From positions 1-64,000 of the forward strand of contig VTPC01090926.1 of the NCBI GenBank assembly GCA_011009095.1: a stretch of DNA of 64,000 nt, given 5' to 3'. This document shows, piece after piece, positions 1 to 11,763 of this stretch (position 1 is the first letter of the stretch; the number at the start of each line of letters is the position of its first letter). This DNA comes from Ignelater luminosus. Its lineage: Eukaryota > Arthropoda > Insecta > Coleoptera > Elateridae. The position numbers and the translations under genes are program-made. Under the pieces are notes generated by a model, which saw only the letters and a program-made list of their open reading frames with translations, ran no database searches and was not told the DNA's origin.

Positions 1-2228
1 TTTGGAAATTGCATGAAAATCTAATTCTGATACGGAATAAAGTAAATAATTTTATTGTAAAATTGAGTTTCTTCGGTAAGCTGAAAAAACGCTCTAATAA
101 AAAAATTAATTTTTTTACTAAAATAAAAAACTTCAGTATATGGTTTATTGTTTACAGTTGAGAATACGTCTATAAATTTCCCTTGTGGTCGCTACCACTA
201 CACACATGGCTATATGAGCGAGAAAAAAATTAAAAACAACGTTGTTAATGTTCTTCATTAGTATGCCCTTAATAACTCTTCGTGTTATTTATTGCCTGCC
301 GTTAAAACAGTTCGTATTTTAACAAAACTAATCGCGTAATTAATTAGTTAATTAATTTCTGCCGAAAATTTTATTATCTAGGTGGCGCTTTTTTACAAGT
401 CTTTAAAAGTCGACTACGCAATTTATTATATTATATTATTTATCCACGTTCACGCTCGGAATTTTCCGATTAATCTACAGAGTGTCAGAGTAAATTCGTA
501 ATAAATTTAAATTAATTGCTCCCCGTTGTGGTGGAAATTATTTTAGTCCAATTGCAACTTTTCATAAAACTGGTTTGTGTAATGTTTAAACTTCTGTGGT
601 AAGTTTTCTAAAATTTCTAATTGATATTGAAACGTACAAACACAGTGAGAACTTTTTGCCAAACAACAATAAAAGTGAAAGCTCTTCTAAAGGAATATAA
701 GAGAAGACTTTTACCTTTTACATGTTTTGATTATAAAATCGAATTGTTTATTCTGAAAGCACAGTTTAGAAATGTACATTAGTAGGAAACCGTTTACATT
801 AACCTTAAAAGGTGAATACGAAAAAATGAAATTGTTTTCATAAGGATATATAAGGGTCCACCCTGAGGCTGCTGGCATTTCAGACGATTTTTACTTTTAG
901 AACAAAATCAATAATGTGATCACTGCTTGCTGTGGAACAAAGATTCGAATTAAACGCTACATTGGTGTTTGTAAATGTCATTTATACTACGTTAAATTCG
1001 AAGAGAATCTTTTTCGAGTAATTTTTTGCAGAGATTTTAAAAGGTTTTTGTCTCTTTTAATCCTAATGGTGAAATTGTGAAATAAAGAAAATCCTGAACA
1101 GCATCCCCTGTGATCAGCATATAATTAAGGTTTTCAAATAAAAAGAATTTACTGGAATTTTTACACGAAAATGATTTTTTTTGTATAAAGAAACGATTGC
1201 AGTTTAATTTAAAAAAAAGAAATTTTGAAAGCTTTTCACTAATAAGCAGTTTCGATACACAAATTTCATGTTGAATATGTCCTAGATATTATATTCTTCT
1301 GGAAAGGGTAAATTGGTAGTTAAAATCATAAAAGAAACTAAATTTAATAATTTAAAATATAAATGTCGTATAAAGAATATTATTTCTCATAGAATTGCAC
1401 CAAATTGGTGATGGCTTTTTCATGCTGTGAATTATCCATACGAACAGCATTTTAAATAGATTTCTTATGAAATGAATATAAGATTCTAGAATGTCCTTGA
1501 TGGCAGCATTTAGCTTTTATCAAAATTACTATTTATAAACAAAATAACAGATTTTAAAACCCAGCATGATTGATGTATTACGTTGTTTAATAACGATCCA
1601 TTTAAGTAAACAGCATGAACTTAATTAAGCTGATCTAATTAAATCGGCTGTCGTTAATCAATTTAAAATTAATTAATTTATACAGCTGTATCTTTAGAGA
1701 TGTAACTAAAATTTTCTGTACTGCTAAGTTATGCGTCGTTCTGGAGATGAAAAGATTTAATTCTTTGTGATAATTAATATTCACATCAAAATGACAAGCC
1801 GATTGGTTTAGAAAATCTACACATATTTATACAAGGCTTGAATGGGTGAATGGATAAATGTGAAATGTAAAATTGTGAGGAGTCACACACACCCAGAATA
1901 TATAACTTACCCCGCGATGAGATTCTATAAGAATCACTGATCTGCACCTTCTGCAAGAAATAAACCAATAGTTAGAACAAAAAAAACGCGCACACAGAAA
2001 AGGCGCATTCCTAATAGTTTTCCTCTTTATTGATATTAAACAGAATATTCTAAATTTTGATAAAATAAAGAAAGACTAGCTTGACATTAAGATAAAAGTT
2101 GTTTTAGAATTTGTTGTAGATGTATAGAGTTAACGAAATGATTAATTTAAATATAATCACAAGTTAACTAGAACTAAAATATTTCAAATACGATACTTAG
2201 TTAATTACATTCAAATTAAAATTTTAAC
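1..2228. other. AT-rich non-coding stretch
   Basis: No reading frame here resembles a known protein and none is long. The sequence is strongly AT-rich with scattered TTAATTAA-type runs. The only local signal I would mark is a possible core promoter at 847-884, listed separately. Otherwise I see nothing. Confidence 0.6.
847..884 (+). promoter_or_regulatory. possible TATA core promoter
   Basis: A TATATAAG box at 847-854 lies about 30-35 bases before TTTCAGAC (878-885), which resembles an arthropod initiator (TCAGT-like). The short GC-richer stretch between them stands out from AT-rich surroundings. No recognisable gene follows, so this may be chance. Confidence 0.15.
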
Positions 2229-2234
2229 TTTTTT

Positions 2235-4860
2235 TTATTTATTTATTTTTATTAGCAAACAGAATAAATTATATAACATCTTATGAGCTAATTTGTTGAC
2301 TAAGAAGCTTCCACCACGTATTACCCTCCCAAAATACTCTCCTGGCCAGTTTCTTTGCAGTCTGCTCAGGTGGTGTAGTTCTAATAGCGGTGGTAACAGT
2401 GTATTTGAGTGATTTTCCAGTCTTTCATGATGTTTAACGCTTCTAGTTTTGATGACTTGTTGTATAAGGAGCACTCGAAGATCACTGTGTAGCGTCTGAT
2501 TATTTAGATACATACCAAGGTGCATTGGTTAGCATACGCAAAAATAGTTCTATTCCGTAACTTCAATCGGCATTATAATTGCCTAATTACAGTAGACGTT
2601 TGTTTTCTAGTGATAGTTTGAAATATCTCCCTATTAGCGAGTATATTTCTTTAATCTTTAAATCAATCTGTTTTCTTTTTTTAAGATGTATTCCCTCCCA
2701 CCACGTAAGTCTGGGGTTCATATGGAATCCCAGGTATTTCATAGTTTCGACACGGGGTATTTCAATGTTATTTAAGTATATACAGGGACACTGAGCCCTT
2801 CTTAGGATGAAGTCTACATGGTTTAATTTATGTTCGTTGATATTGATTTTTCATTTGGTTAGCCAAGCTTGCAGTTCACCTAGATGATTCTGGACTTGAT
2901 TAGAGGCTACTATCATCAGCGAATGTTCCGGTGGTTGTGTCTCCGTGTGTTGGCAGGTCAGTTATGTACAGTAAATAAAGGACGGGGCCCAAGACACTAC
3001 TTTGGAGCACTCCGGTTTTGATTGCACAAGTTCCGGTGATCTTTTCATTCACTTTGGTTCTAAACTCACGGTTTGACAGGTATAATTTCAAAATATTGTA
3101 GTACTTCAGCGGGAAGAACTCTTTGATTTTATACAGAAGACCCTGGTGCCAGACCTTGTCAAAGGCCTGACTCACGTCTAAGAATACTTATGTGCAGTAG
3201 ACTTTTTGTTCAAATACTTGGTTGATCATATGAATTATTTGGTGAGTTTACTGGACGGTTGAATGACCGTGGCAAAATCCAAATTGGTGTAATGGAATCC
3301 AGCCTTTAGGGGGTATATCAGCATTTATTCTTTGGAGTAAAAGTTTTTCCAACATTTTAGATATTACACCTAGCAAGCTTATTGGTCTATATAATGACAA
3401 TTCGTTCGGTTTTTTTCATAGTTTTGATACTAAGATTATTTCGGCAGTTCTGAGCATTTTGGGCCAAAATTTTTATTTTAGGATAGCATTCTAGATGTAG
3501 GTGAAAGGCTTTATTCCTTTCCTAGGTAACTCATGCAGCATTTTTGTTGTTATGCCATTAAAATCAGGGGCTTTTCTGATGTTTAGGAAGCTAATTTCTT
3601 TTTGTACTTTGTTTGCAGTAAAAGTTTTAATATCTGATATATTTTGGGGGATGTTGTGCCTCTCAATTTCATTGTCTGGTTCCTGATCATTAAGTGAAAA
3701 CGCAATAGCAAGATGTTCCGCAAAGTTTTGCTTTCTCTTGATCTCTACGGGCGAATGTAGCATTAGGAAGTGTTGAGTTTCTTATGGGAGCTATATGTGT
3801 TTTTGGTTTTTTTTCTTAGATTTTATGGGTTTCAAAATTGAATTGTCATATCCATTTAATTTAGTAACGTAATCCGTAAAAGATTTTTCATGAAGACTTT
3901 CAAGTTTTACGTTTAGGTGATTACTAATGCGATTAAATATAGTTTTATCTGCTGGGGCCCGTATTCGATACTATCTTGCTCTTGGTTTTTTTAAGCAATT
4001 AGTTTTTTAATTTCTAGGGCTACGGTTTTAATATTTTCTGCACTCTTTACTTATGGAGTACTTTGTAAAGCTGATTGTCTCAGAACATCCATTAGTGTTA
4101 CTAGTACGTTTTCAGCTTAATTAATCGTTTTGAGGGTTGTTGATAGCTTAATCTGTTGTTTTACTTTGCTGCGATATGCTCCTCATCTGGTTATCTTATT
4201 GGAGAGTCTTGGTGTCAATGTTTTATGAATTGCAAATGTGCTGGCCGTTGCGATTATTAGGAGGTGATCCGAAGACAAGTCATAGCTTGGAGTTGCTCCA
4301 TATACGTAGATGAAGTTCCATTGGTTCCATAAAAGTCGAGAGGGTCAGGTGTTTTATTTGGATCATGCAGTCCTTATTTTGTATCAGATTAGCCAGTTCT
4401 CTCCCCTTAGTAGTTATTATCCAAGAACCCAACAATGTATGCTTGCTATTGTAATCACCACCGGTAATAAACTTTGGACTAAGTGTTTTAAAGAAATCTT
4501 CAAGGCTTTTCATTCTCGGGTTGTGTCGTGATGGACAATATACGTACTCATATGATGACATTCTTACTTTCAGAGTGGTATATTGAAGGAAGTTTTTTTC
4601 GTATTTCGGCGTTCCATAATGATTGATAGTATTTTTGTTTAGTATGGCTGTACCAGCGTGTGCAGTGTTCTCTGGATGGTTGGTGACACGTTGTATAATG
4701 AGGCACACGGAAGTAAGATCTGTCGGTAAAGTGTGTTTCACTAACAAGCAGGATATCTATTAGGTTGTGATGCAAAGAAATCTCTACTTCGGTTTTGTGT
4801 TATAGAATGTCGTTGGCATTCCATTGGCCAATTCTGGTAAATTTAGCAAATTTTCTTGAT
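2235..4860 (-). pseudogene. Jockey ORF2 (endonuclease + reverse transcriptase) remnant
   Basis: This is the enzyme ORF for target-primed reverse transcription. The endonuclease part (about 4280-4860) shows DILLVSETHFT, with the catalytic Glu of the SETH motif, and further on GGDYNSKHTLLGSW, which matches the GGDFNAKH block of Jockey endonucleases. These two lie in different frames, so a frameshift separates them. The reverse transcriptase part (about 2900-3770) shows AFDKVWHQGLLYKI at 3135-3166, GVLQSSVLGPVLYLLY near 2965-3013, and FADD with the Asp pair at 2912-2917. The C-terminal tail (2235-2525) ends with a RLQRNWP stretch, as in Jockey relatives. Frameshifts and stops break the frame in several places. 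The element is clearly dead, but the domain order is complete. Confidence 0.85.
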
Positions 4861-5040
4861 AAACATTGTGAGCATGTTTAAAACCATGCTATTTTGCTGC
4901 AATAACTACTGGAACATATTTTTAAATTTTCCTAGAAATTTGTTTAGTACAGTAGTGTTGTCTTCAGTGCTCTGTTCGTTATTTACATTTTTTTCTTACC
5001 ACATCTGCATAGCTGGTGTTATGCTGGGGGTTGTATACTA

Positions 5041-5960
5041 TTATGTATAAGTTGGGTACTTGTTGCCAGTGTTTGTTGGACATTTAGTCTGTTGTTCGCA
5101 TTGTTCGGTTTCTTCATAAAAGATTGTGATAGAAGTCACAGCCTTTATAATTGGTTGTATGGGGTCCACCACAGAATGCATATTTTGCAGGGGTGTTACT
5201 ACTTTTTTACAGCTGGCTGTACTATGTGCTGATTCGCATTTTACACATACGTGAAGTCTATTGCAATATGATTTAGTGTGGCCATACTGTTGGCATCGTG
5301 CGCATTGCGATAGTCCGTTGATTTTTCTTGGTGGTTCAATCTGGATAGATCGATGGTGGAAGGAGTGTAGTTTATAGATATCCTTATTGTTGTCTACCTG
5401 TTCCAGGTCCACAAAAAATAAATTCATTAGCTGCCTAGTTATTCTATTTCTTTTATTAATTATATTTCTGACTCTGTGTCTTTGCTTACTTATTTCATCT
5501 TTAATTTCATTTAAAAGTCGGTAGTATGATGTAGGTGTTTAATGACCACTCTGTAAGCTCGCTCTTCTTTGGACTGATATGTGTGACGAACAATATTCGA
5601 TTCTCTCATATGCCGTATTAGTTTTCTGTAGGTATCTGGGCTATTGCAGCTTACATATTTTAATTGTGCCATTAGCTAACGTTTTTGTACTGTATAATTC
5701 GTTTTCTACAATTTGTTGTATATTATTTTCCATTTCTTGGTATTTTGTGACTTCGTATACAAAAATGGTGGAGGTTTATTAACTTTATTTTTTTTCTTTT
5801 CTTGTTAGCATCAATTAGATAAGGTTAATTCACTCTTTTTGATCGTGTTTATCTTTTTCTTTTTGGTATTTTTAGTACTTTTAACATTTTGCCATGGGTT
5901 TTTATTTTTATCTAAGTCTTGGACATCGAGTTTTAATTCATCGTCACTAGTTGATGTTAG
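5041..5960 (-). pseudogene. Jockey ORF1 (gag-like, zinc-knuckle) remnant
   Basis: ORF1 proteins of Jockey elements are nucleic-acid chaperones that coat the element RNA. The best-preserved part is 5041-5427. It contains NLFFVDLEQ, then IEPPRKINGLSQ, then two zinc knuckles: CARCQQYGHTKSYC (CX2CX4HX4C) and CVKCESAHSTASC (CX2CX3HX4C). Upstream on the same strand, in shifted frames, are pieces typical of the family: DDELKLDVQDLD and NPWQNV near 5865-5955, then a YRKLIRHM stretch and HTYQSKEERAYRVV near 5530-5640. At least two frameshifts and several stops separate these blocks. The lineage call rests on the motif order and the NLFF-DLE and PPRK signatures. Confidence in the family is high; the exact ends are approximate. 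Confidence 0.8.
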
Positions 5961-6050
5961 TCTGTGATAATATCTGTTGTTGCTTTAAACTTTTTGGGAG
6001 CAGTTTGTAGGTAGGTTTACATACTGTTGATGGTTAAAAGCATAATTGTT

Positions 6051-6398
6051 ATTTGATAATATTGGCTAGCTCATAAATGAAAAGTTTTTGATTTGTGGAA
6101 CTTGGGGTGCTCCACCCAGTATAAAACTGTATAAATCCTGGGCCATTAAATGCTGGCAGTATTTTTATTTATTTTTAACACTTGGTTATATTGCTAGGTG
6201 GTTTTTGTCACTTACTGATAGGATAGATTTACGTACTATCACTCGTTATCGTAGCGTATTTGTTATCGCGCGGCTCCGCAATATATTCGCACATTATGAA
6301 CACCAAATGGATACTATTTTTGACTTAATGACAATTTATTTATACAGTCGAAGATAAATGATCATCATCCTTCATACCATTTATCTTACTGTAGGATC
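6051..6398. other. no gene recognised
   Basis: The sequence between the Jockey 5' end and the short frame at 6399 has no recognisable protein. It could include the Jockey 5' untranslated region, but I see no signal to prove it. Confidence 0.4.
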
Positions 6399-6551
6399 AT
6401 GACAACGAGGGTGAAGTTGGAGCACATCATCGAAGACAATCAGCTGAAGTTCCAGCGGTTCAACCGAAACGTACAAGCTGAACAGCCTCCCAGAATTAGA
6501 AGATATACGTACCTCAATGGTAGAAGATATCAATTAACACTTGGAAGATAA
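6399..6551 (+). CDS. unrecognised 50-residue frame, possible terminal exon
   Basis: An ATG-initiated frame of 50 codons ends in TAA. It is GC-richer than its surroundings. It is rich in Arg, Gln and Asn (for example RRYTYLNGRRYQLTLG at its C-terminus) and has an amphipathic, charged look. Just before it, a pyrimidine-rich tract ending in TTACTGTAG resembles a 3' splice site, so it could be a last exon rather than an independent gene. I do not recognise the protein. It might equally be a fragment of another transposable element. No partner exon was identified. Confidence 0.2.
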   Translation: MTTRVKLEHIIEDNQLKFQRFNRNVQAEQPPRIRRYTYLNGRRYQLTLGR

Positions 6552-6693
6552 ACCCTCAAAATTGAATGGGGATTCTCTTAAAATAAAATCCAGCGACAAA
6601 ATTGAATTTGTCAGGAACTAAAATCCACCACAGTTGAGCACAATAATAATCAAAAAGATCACTGCGCCGCAAACCAACCAATATTGAGACACA

Positions 6694-6981
6694 TTAGGAA
6701 GCCACTACAGTAGGTGAAACGACACGATTAAAATCCCTCTTCAAATTAGAGCACAGGGGGTCATCTGGAAACACCGGAATCTACTTAGCAAATCCACGAG
6801 CAAAATTGCTCAAAACTGCGGATCAGCGAGAAAGTGAAAACTTAAGCTTGGAGAAAGTAAAAATAGGTAAAATTCTTTGGATTTCTCCTGTTAAGAATGC
6901 GACCCTAGAAATAATTCAAGATTATTGGAGAGATAAGGAAAAAAAGAGAAACACTGAACTGGGGGCTTTATCACCAGCGTG
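6694..6981 (+). other. 95-codon open segment without a start codon
   Basis: From just after a TAG at about 6691-6693 the frame stays open to a TGA at 6979-6981, with no ATG in it. The predicted peptide is charged and Leu/Lys-rich, with stretches such as NPRAKLLKTADQRESENLS and IIQDYWRDKEKKRN. In AT-rich DNA a 95-codon open frame is mildly unusual. I recognise no domain. It may be an exon or an old retroelement fragment; chance is also possible. Confidence 0.12.
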
Positions 6982-9900
6982 ATAAAGGTATATACAGTAT
7001 ATATACATAGAACAAAAAGATAACAGCCTGAAATAGAGATAGGATGAAATTGATGTCTCACAAAGCATAGGATTATTTTAAAACTAAGCCTTGTAACAGA
7101 CAAAAGAAGACTATTACAAAACAATTTGAATGTAAATTTTAAAGATGCAAATAGTATAGAATTTGTACAACGTTTCTTTCCTGTAAGACTTCCGGTAAAT
7201 CTTCGTAAGGTAGACCCTTAAACCGCAGCTCTTTAAAAACACTTGATCAATCCTGGGAGCTTTTCCAGTAAATTCACATACAAATGCTTGCCACCGAGAT
7301 CATAAAGGGAACTCTGCATAAGCAGACCTGCCTCATCAAGTTTTTTCAATAGCTTATCCATTAGTAGACACCAGAGAAAAAGAAAAAGTGACTTTTAAAT
7401 TTGCTTACTTTCCAGAACATTCCAAATAGATTCAGCGTTGAGTAAACTTTGAGCTACTTACAGAACTTTCTAGAACTCTTAAGAACTCCCTACGACCACG
7501 TAGATATTTTTACAACCTTCTAGAACTTCTCAGTTACATTAGTAGTAATATAGATACAAGAAAGAGCCTTTAAAATTACCAGTTTAATTTATTTCCAGCT
7601 GTCTAATGGATGCATATCTACATTTTCTTTGAGATGGAATTAAGGAACCGCAAACGGTTGTGATAGATCTGCTAAGACGTGTGAAGCCTACAAAAAATAT
7701 TTTGTCATGCCTATCAGTATTAAAACAAACTCGGGGCACCTGCAAGCACTGTAGAAAACTCTTGAAGGTAAGATGGACAGTGCTGTTCGGTTTTTCTAAT
7801 TTTTAATGTTAGCTTTTTTCAAAATGGTATAAAGGAGAAAAAAGAGGCGTTATGTACGCTGTATCAAGAATGTTGCGGGAACCCATTAACTACTAAAGTA
7901 ATTGTTACTTTAGGTAGATTGTTCCAAAGATCGAATTAACAAGAATGCATCTATCTTCATTTATCACATCACATCGGTGTGGTCTAACACTGCCCTGAGC
8001 TCCCAGTACCCACTTTGCCGAGAAGAGGGTGATAAGTCAAAGAAAGAGTAAAACATTTACATCTTCAGATTGCAATTTAAAATTTGCAGCTGAGAGTAGA
8101 ACTCCTCAATACTCTAACAAAAGTGACTTCAACCACGTGATCAAAACATTCAAAGTTTAGGTTTAAGCAGCAAAAATCATTGGATAAAAGTCTGCAAGCC
8201 ATACATTAAAGGAAGCGTCGCCAAGCATTTTTTTCCAATTCCTTTACCCGTCAAGGTGAACTTTGCTTCTGTCATAATGTGACATATCCGTTCGATGAAT
8301 CGGAACTGTAACCCGAACGAGGAACGCCGCTTTCTTAATTGATAGCAAATCAAGAAACCTTTAAGTCATGTCGTCTTTTCCTTTGCCTCACTAGGTGTAC
8401 TTCAAAGAAACTTACAACAGCATCAAGACCCTGCTAGATGTCTTAAAGTATAATGAGGACAAATGGAAGGTTTATTAAACACTTCAAAGCTGTGTTACAT
8501 ATATTCCTGCTACCTTTATCTTTGGGACAGCAGGGACACCGAGGCATAATAAAAGTTACTAGTGAATCCCTGAAAGGTGCTAACGCTACCACTCTACATC
8601 AGATTCGGTCTTATGAAACAATCTATCAAAGCTGTAGATAAGGTTTCGTTTTTGATTAAATAAGTAAGTTTTGGGAGATTAATGAAAGTTGCGTTTTACC
8701 GTTTTCTAACGGCTGCTTTCTAGCATCTCACGATGGTTCTTCTAGTTTTCCAGTCCTTTTGAGGGATATTTAATTTTAGAGTCGTTATTCGGCGAGTGGA
8801 ATATTAGCCACGGTGTAGGATAGATATTGTATTACTTATGCGTTTCCTTCAGTACAAACAATCAAGTTCCTTTCAGGCTTTATGAGTAAGGAACAGCAAA
8901 GGTAGGTTCAGAGCTGTTCCAACGTATGTAACTAAACGGTTCCTAATGTGCTTTCACTAAAAACCTTCTTGGATTGGCCATTCTTGCATGTTCGAGACTG
9001 TTGAGGTTTCAGCACGCAAGGTCATATCATTTTAGAGTTTATTAAGCTTCCTGCGCGGTTTGAGTCATCAACGATTTGCATACACCAAATCTTGACGTAG
9101 TGTTTTTGCTTGTAATTGTACTGGAATGAACATCGTTTTTTGCTTTCCAATGTTAACTAGGAAACCCTTAGTTGACCTCTACTCAACTCTGGCCTTAGAG
9201 TGAGCCTACTGGCACCTCTACTATTTGTCAGCGGTGACTGATCGTTTGAGGGATTTATTCATTGCTGTTTAGCAATTCTAATAGGGTGAAACAAATCTTC
9301 AAGGGCAAACTGTTTTACAAACTTGATATGCGTTCAGTATTTCAAACAAAGTACAGGGTATTAACGCTTTTGTTTTTTACCTCCATCTGAACATGTTTGT
9401 TATTTTATGGTCAGCCTATAAGAGGTCAGAAAACAAAAACGAGACCCAGGCACATTCTCTGTGCGCTCTAAAGGTGTTTTTTTCTTCGAAATATACCGTC
9501 GAAAGGAAGTAACTTCCTATTCGGTCTTTTTCGCTTCTACAGCGCTTCCTCTTTTTGGTTTGTCTACTAAAAGTAATAAAACTGGCAAATAGTCTCTACA
9601 AAAAAACTAAGAATTTTACCATTAAAAATCTACCTTACTGCAGGTTCCCATTCTTCCTGCTATTATGTAAATTTAATCAGGAAAAGAGGTCTACTTCAGC
9701 AGCAAGGCCTGAATGGCCTAGTGCTCTTAGCTATTACATCGAACAATCATTTGACATGTAAGCTGTAGAAAACAAGTTTGATTTTGCAATTATTTTAGAA
9801 ATACTGATAAAATCCAGTTTATATTAGCCATAGTCCGGTATTAAGATACATACATTTATCACATTTAGTGGATGTAAGAGTTTTTACGATTTTCTTTATA

Positions 9901-10302
9901 ATACTTTAAATAAACAGCTCTGCCTAGAGATTCAGCTATCTGCTTTACAATTCTCAGTGTTTCTGCATGTGGAAGTTGTGGAAATTCTTTCAAACGTAAA
10001 TGCAACAGATGTTTTGAGTTATTTTATGCTTTATAAACTTTGACTTTTTTTTAGACCTTCTTCTTCTACCTGCTTATTTGCTTTGTTTTGGATTATTGTT
10101 ATTGCTACGATAAAAACCACAGCTGTTACTAAGACAGGTGCTTTTATCTATTACACTTTAATAAGTAATGTAGATCTTTATTTTTTATCTTTCTATTTTT
10201 ATCCAAGCAAGTAGAGACAGCGACTGCAAGTAGGGCATTTTTCTCAATAGGACTGGGCCTGGTGCCTGATAACAAAGGATCCCGCTTAGATAAAATCTAT
10301 GT
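6982..10302. other. no gene recognised
   Basis: Only short frames occur, none with a recognisable domain. Patches such as 7970-8060 and 9150-9240 are less AT-rich and could be old repeat debris. Nothing here is supported well enough to name. Confidence 0.5.
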
Positions 10303-11041
10303 CAGAACTGGTCAAGGCACTGGGATATAATGCTTTCAAAAGTACTTTGAGCACTTTCATACTTTCAGGCGCTTTGCTATTTTTTAAAAAGAGTACTTGT
10401 TATTTGAATTCCTTTGTAATTGTGCTAAGTACTTTTAGTAATTTAAAAAAAATTTAACAGGGCTTGAAGTACTTTTGAAGTGCTCAAAGACGACTGCTTA
10501 AATTTCTTAAAAACGGGCTTGCAAGCTTTTCCTAAATTCTTAAGATTTTATCTATGTAACAAGTTCAAACTTCCACATTTCAATTGTTAACAGACAAGTG
10601 AATGTGTTATTCACTTATGCATAGTTTAGCTGTGGATAGTAAATATCACTTTTCTTTGCTACATGCATTTATTTCTCTTACGTTGCTGTGATTGACAAAA
10701 CAACCGCAAGCAGCTATCGCATGTGTCCGTCATACTAACGGATTTAGTAAACCTTTGCTTCACTTTATTTCACTGTGTTTCTTAAGTGCTTGCAGCAATT
10801 TAATAAAGACGAGCAGTTTCATAAGCACTTGAAGCACTTTTATGAAGATTTGAAGTATTTCACAAGAGTTTGAAGTACTTTTCAACATTTTAAGCACTAA
10901 CAAAGGTTGCAAGCACTCAACAAATCGTGCTTATTACTTGAGACTTTAATTTTGAGTATTTAACAACTGGTACTTTGAATAGTCAATTACTGTGCTTAGT
11001 AATTGAAGCAATCTACCTTGTTGCTTTGTCCAGCTGCTCCG
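10303..11041. mobile_element. short non-autonomous hAT-like element with 8-bp TSD
   Basis: The 739-bp segment is flanked by a perfect 8-bp direct repeat ATCTATGT (10295-10302 and 11042-11049), the duplication length typical of hAT transposons. The ends are imperfect inverted repeats. The left starts CAGAACTGGTCAAGGCA. The right, read inward on the minus strand, starts CGGAGCAGCTGGACAAAGCA, the same pattern with a 3-base insertion. Both ends carry many AGTACTT, AGCACTT and GCACTTGAAG motifs (10330-10490 and 10780-10990), like the sub-terminal transposase sites of hAT elements. There is no coding sequence, so it would depend on a transposase made elsewhere. hAT is inferred from TSD length, the CAG-type end and the motif arrays. 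Confidence 0.75.
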
Positions 11042-11379
11042 ATCTATGTATGCTATGGTCTCGTATATCCAAATTGCTTACAGCTCCAAAATACGTACCT
11101 ACACAAAATAGATTTCTTCGAAACCTTGGAGAAGGTAATTAAAGTCTAGATCATGACCAAGGAACTTCATTGCAACAAACATATAGAAAGTTCGAGTTTG
11201 CAGTACGGGTGATCGCCGAAGAGCTAGAATGTGCCACTGTAAACATCATGGGCGTTATTTTAAAGTTTGAAGAAGGTCTGCGCACTGAGAAATTGTCGTA
11301 ATTGAAATGTAAGAATAAACCAGCTAATCCGATAGCTGTAAAGACACAGTTCGTTGGAACTTCAAACCTGTCAAGTTAA
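11042..11379. other. probable 5' part of the adjacent mariner-like element
   Basis: Between the hAT-like element and the first recognisable transposase motif there is no clear domain. It may hold the eroded N-terminal helix-turn-helix region of the transposase that follows. I found no left terminal repeat matching the candidate right end near 13150-13178. Confidence 0.3.
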
Positions 11380-11763
11380 GTCAAGTCGAACACAGTTGAT
11401 GAAGACCCGTGCGAGGAAGTTGTACGCCGACTTATCAGGAACTTTAAATATCTCGTGATGGGCGATGAGACCTACGGCAAGGTCGACTTCTCTCAAAATC
11501 CTGGTCTAGCATTCTTCTCCGTAAAGGATTCAACGGTAATTCCAATAGAAAAAAGCTGTAAAGAATGTTGAGATTTGATCTATTGTTCTCTAAATGACAA
11601 AAAGCTTGCTATGAAGAAAGATAAAAAAAGATTTTGTGACTTTTACTACCTTTATAGTAAACAAGTTACCAAGTTTTTGGCAAAGTGCATTGTTTCGTAA
11701 AGAATGTTTATGTCTTGGCGAAAACTGCCTCTTTTATCACAAAAGATACAATCAATCAAGATA

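Larger units (their letters stand above)
2229..6050 (-). mobile_element. Jockey-type non-LTR retrotransposon, degenerate
   Basis: A nearly full-length but broken LINE of the Jockey group lies on the minus strand. The order read on that strand is: ORF1 with two zinc knuckles, apurinic-type endonuclease, reverse transcriptase, then a short C-terminal tail and an A-rich 3' end, visible as a T-rich run on the plus strand at 2229-2251. The 3' end is well placed by that tail. The 5' end near 6050 is an estimate from the loss of coding similarity. Multiple frameshifts and stops make it inactive. I could not identify target-site duplications. Confidence 0.85.

Noticed and set aside
9300-9360. LFYKLDMRSVFQ, resembling the start of a Gypsy reverse transcriptase
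   Set aside because: The similarity is about ten residues with no supporting motifs before or after it.
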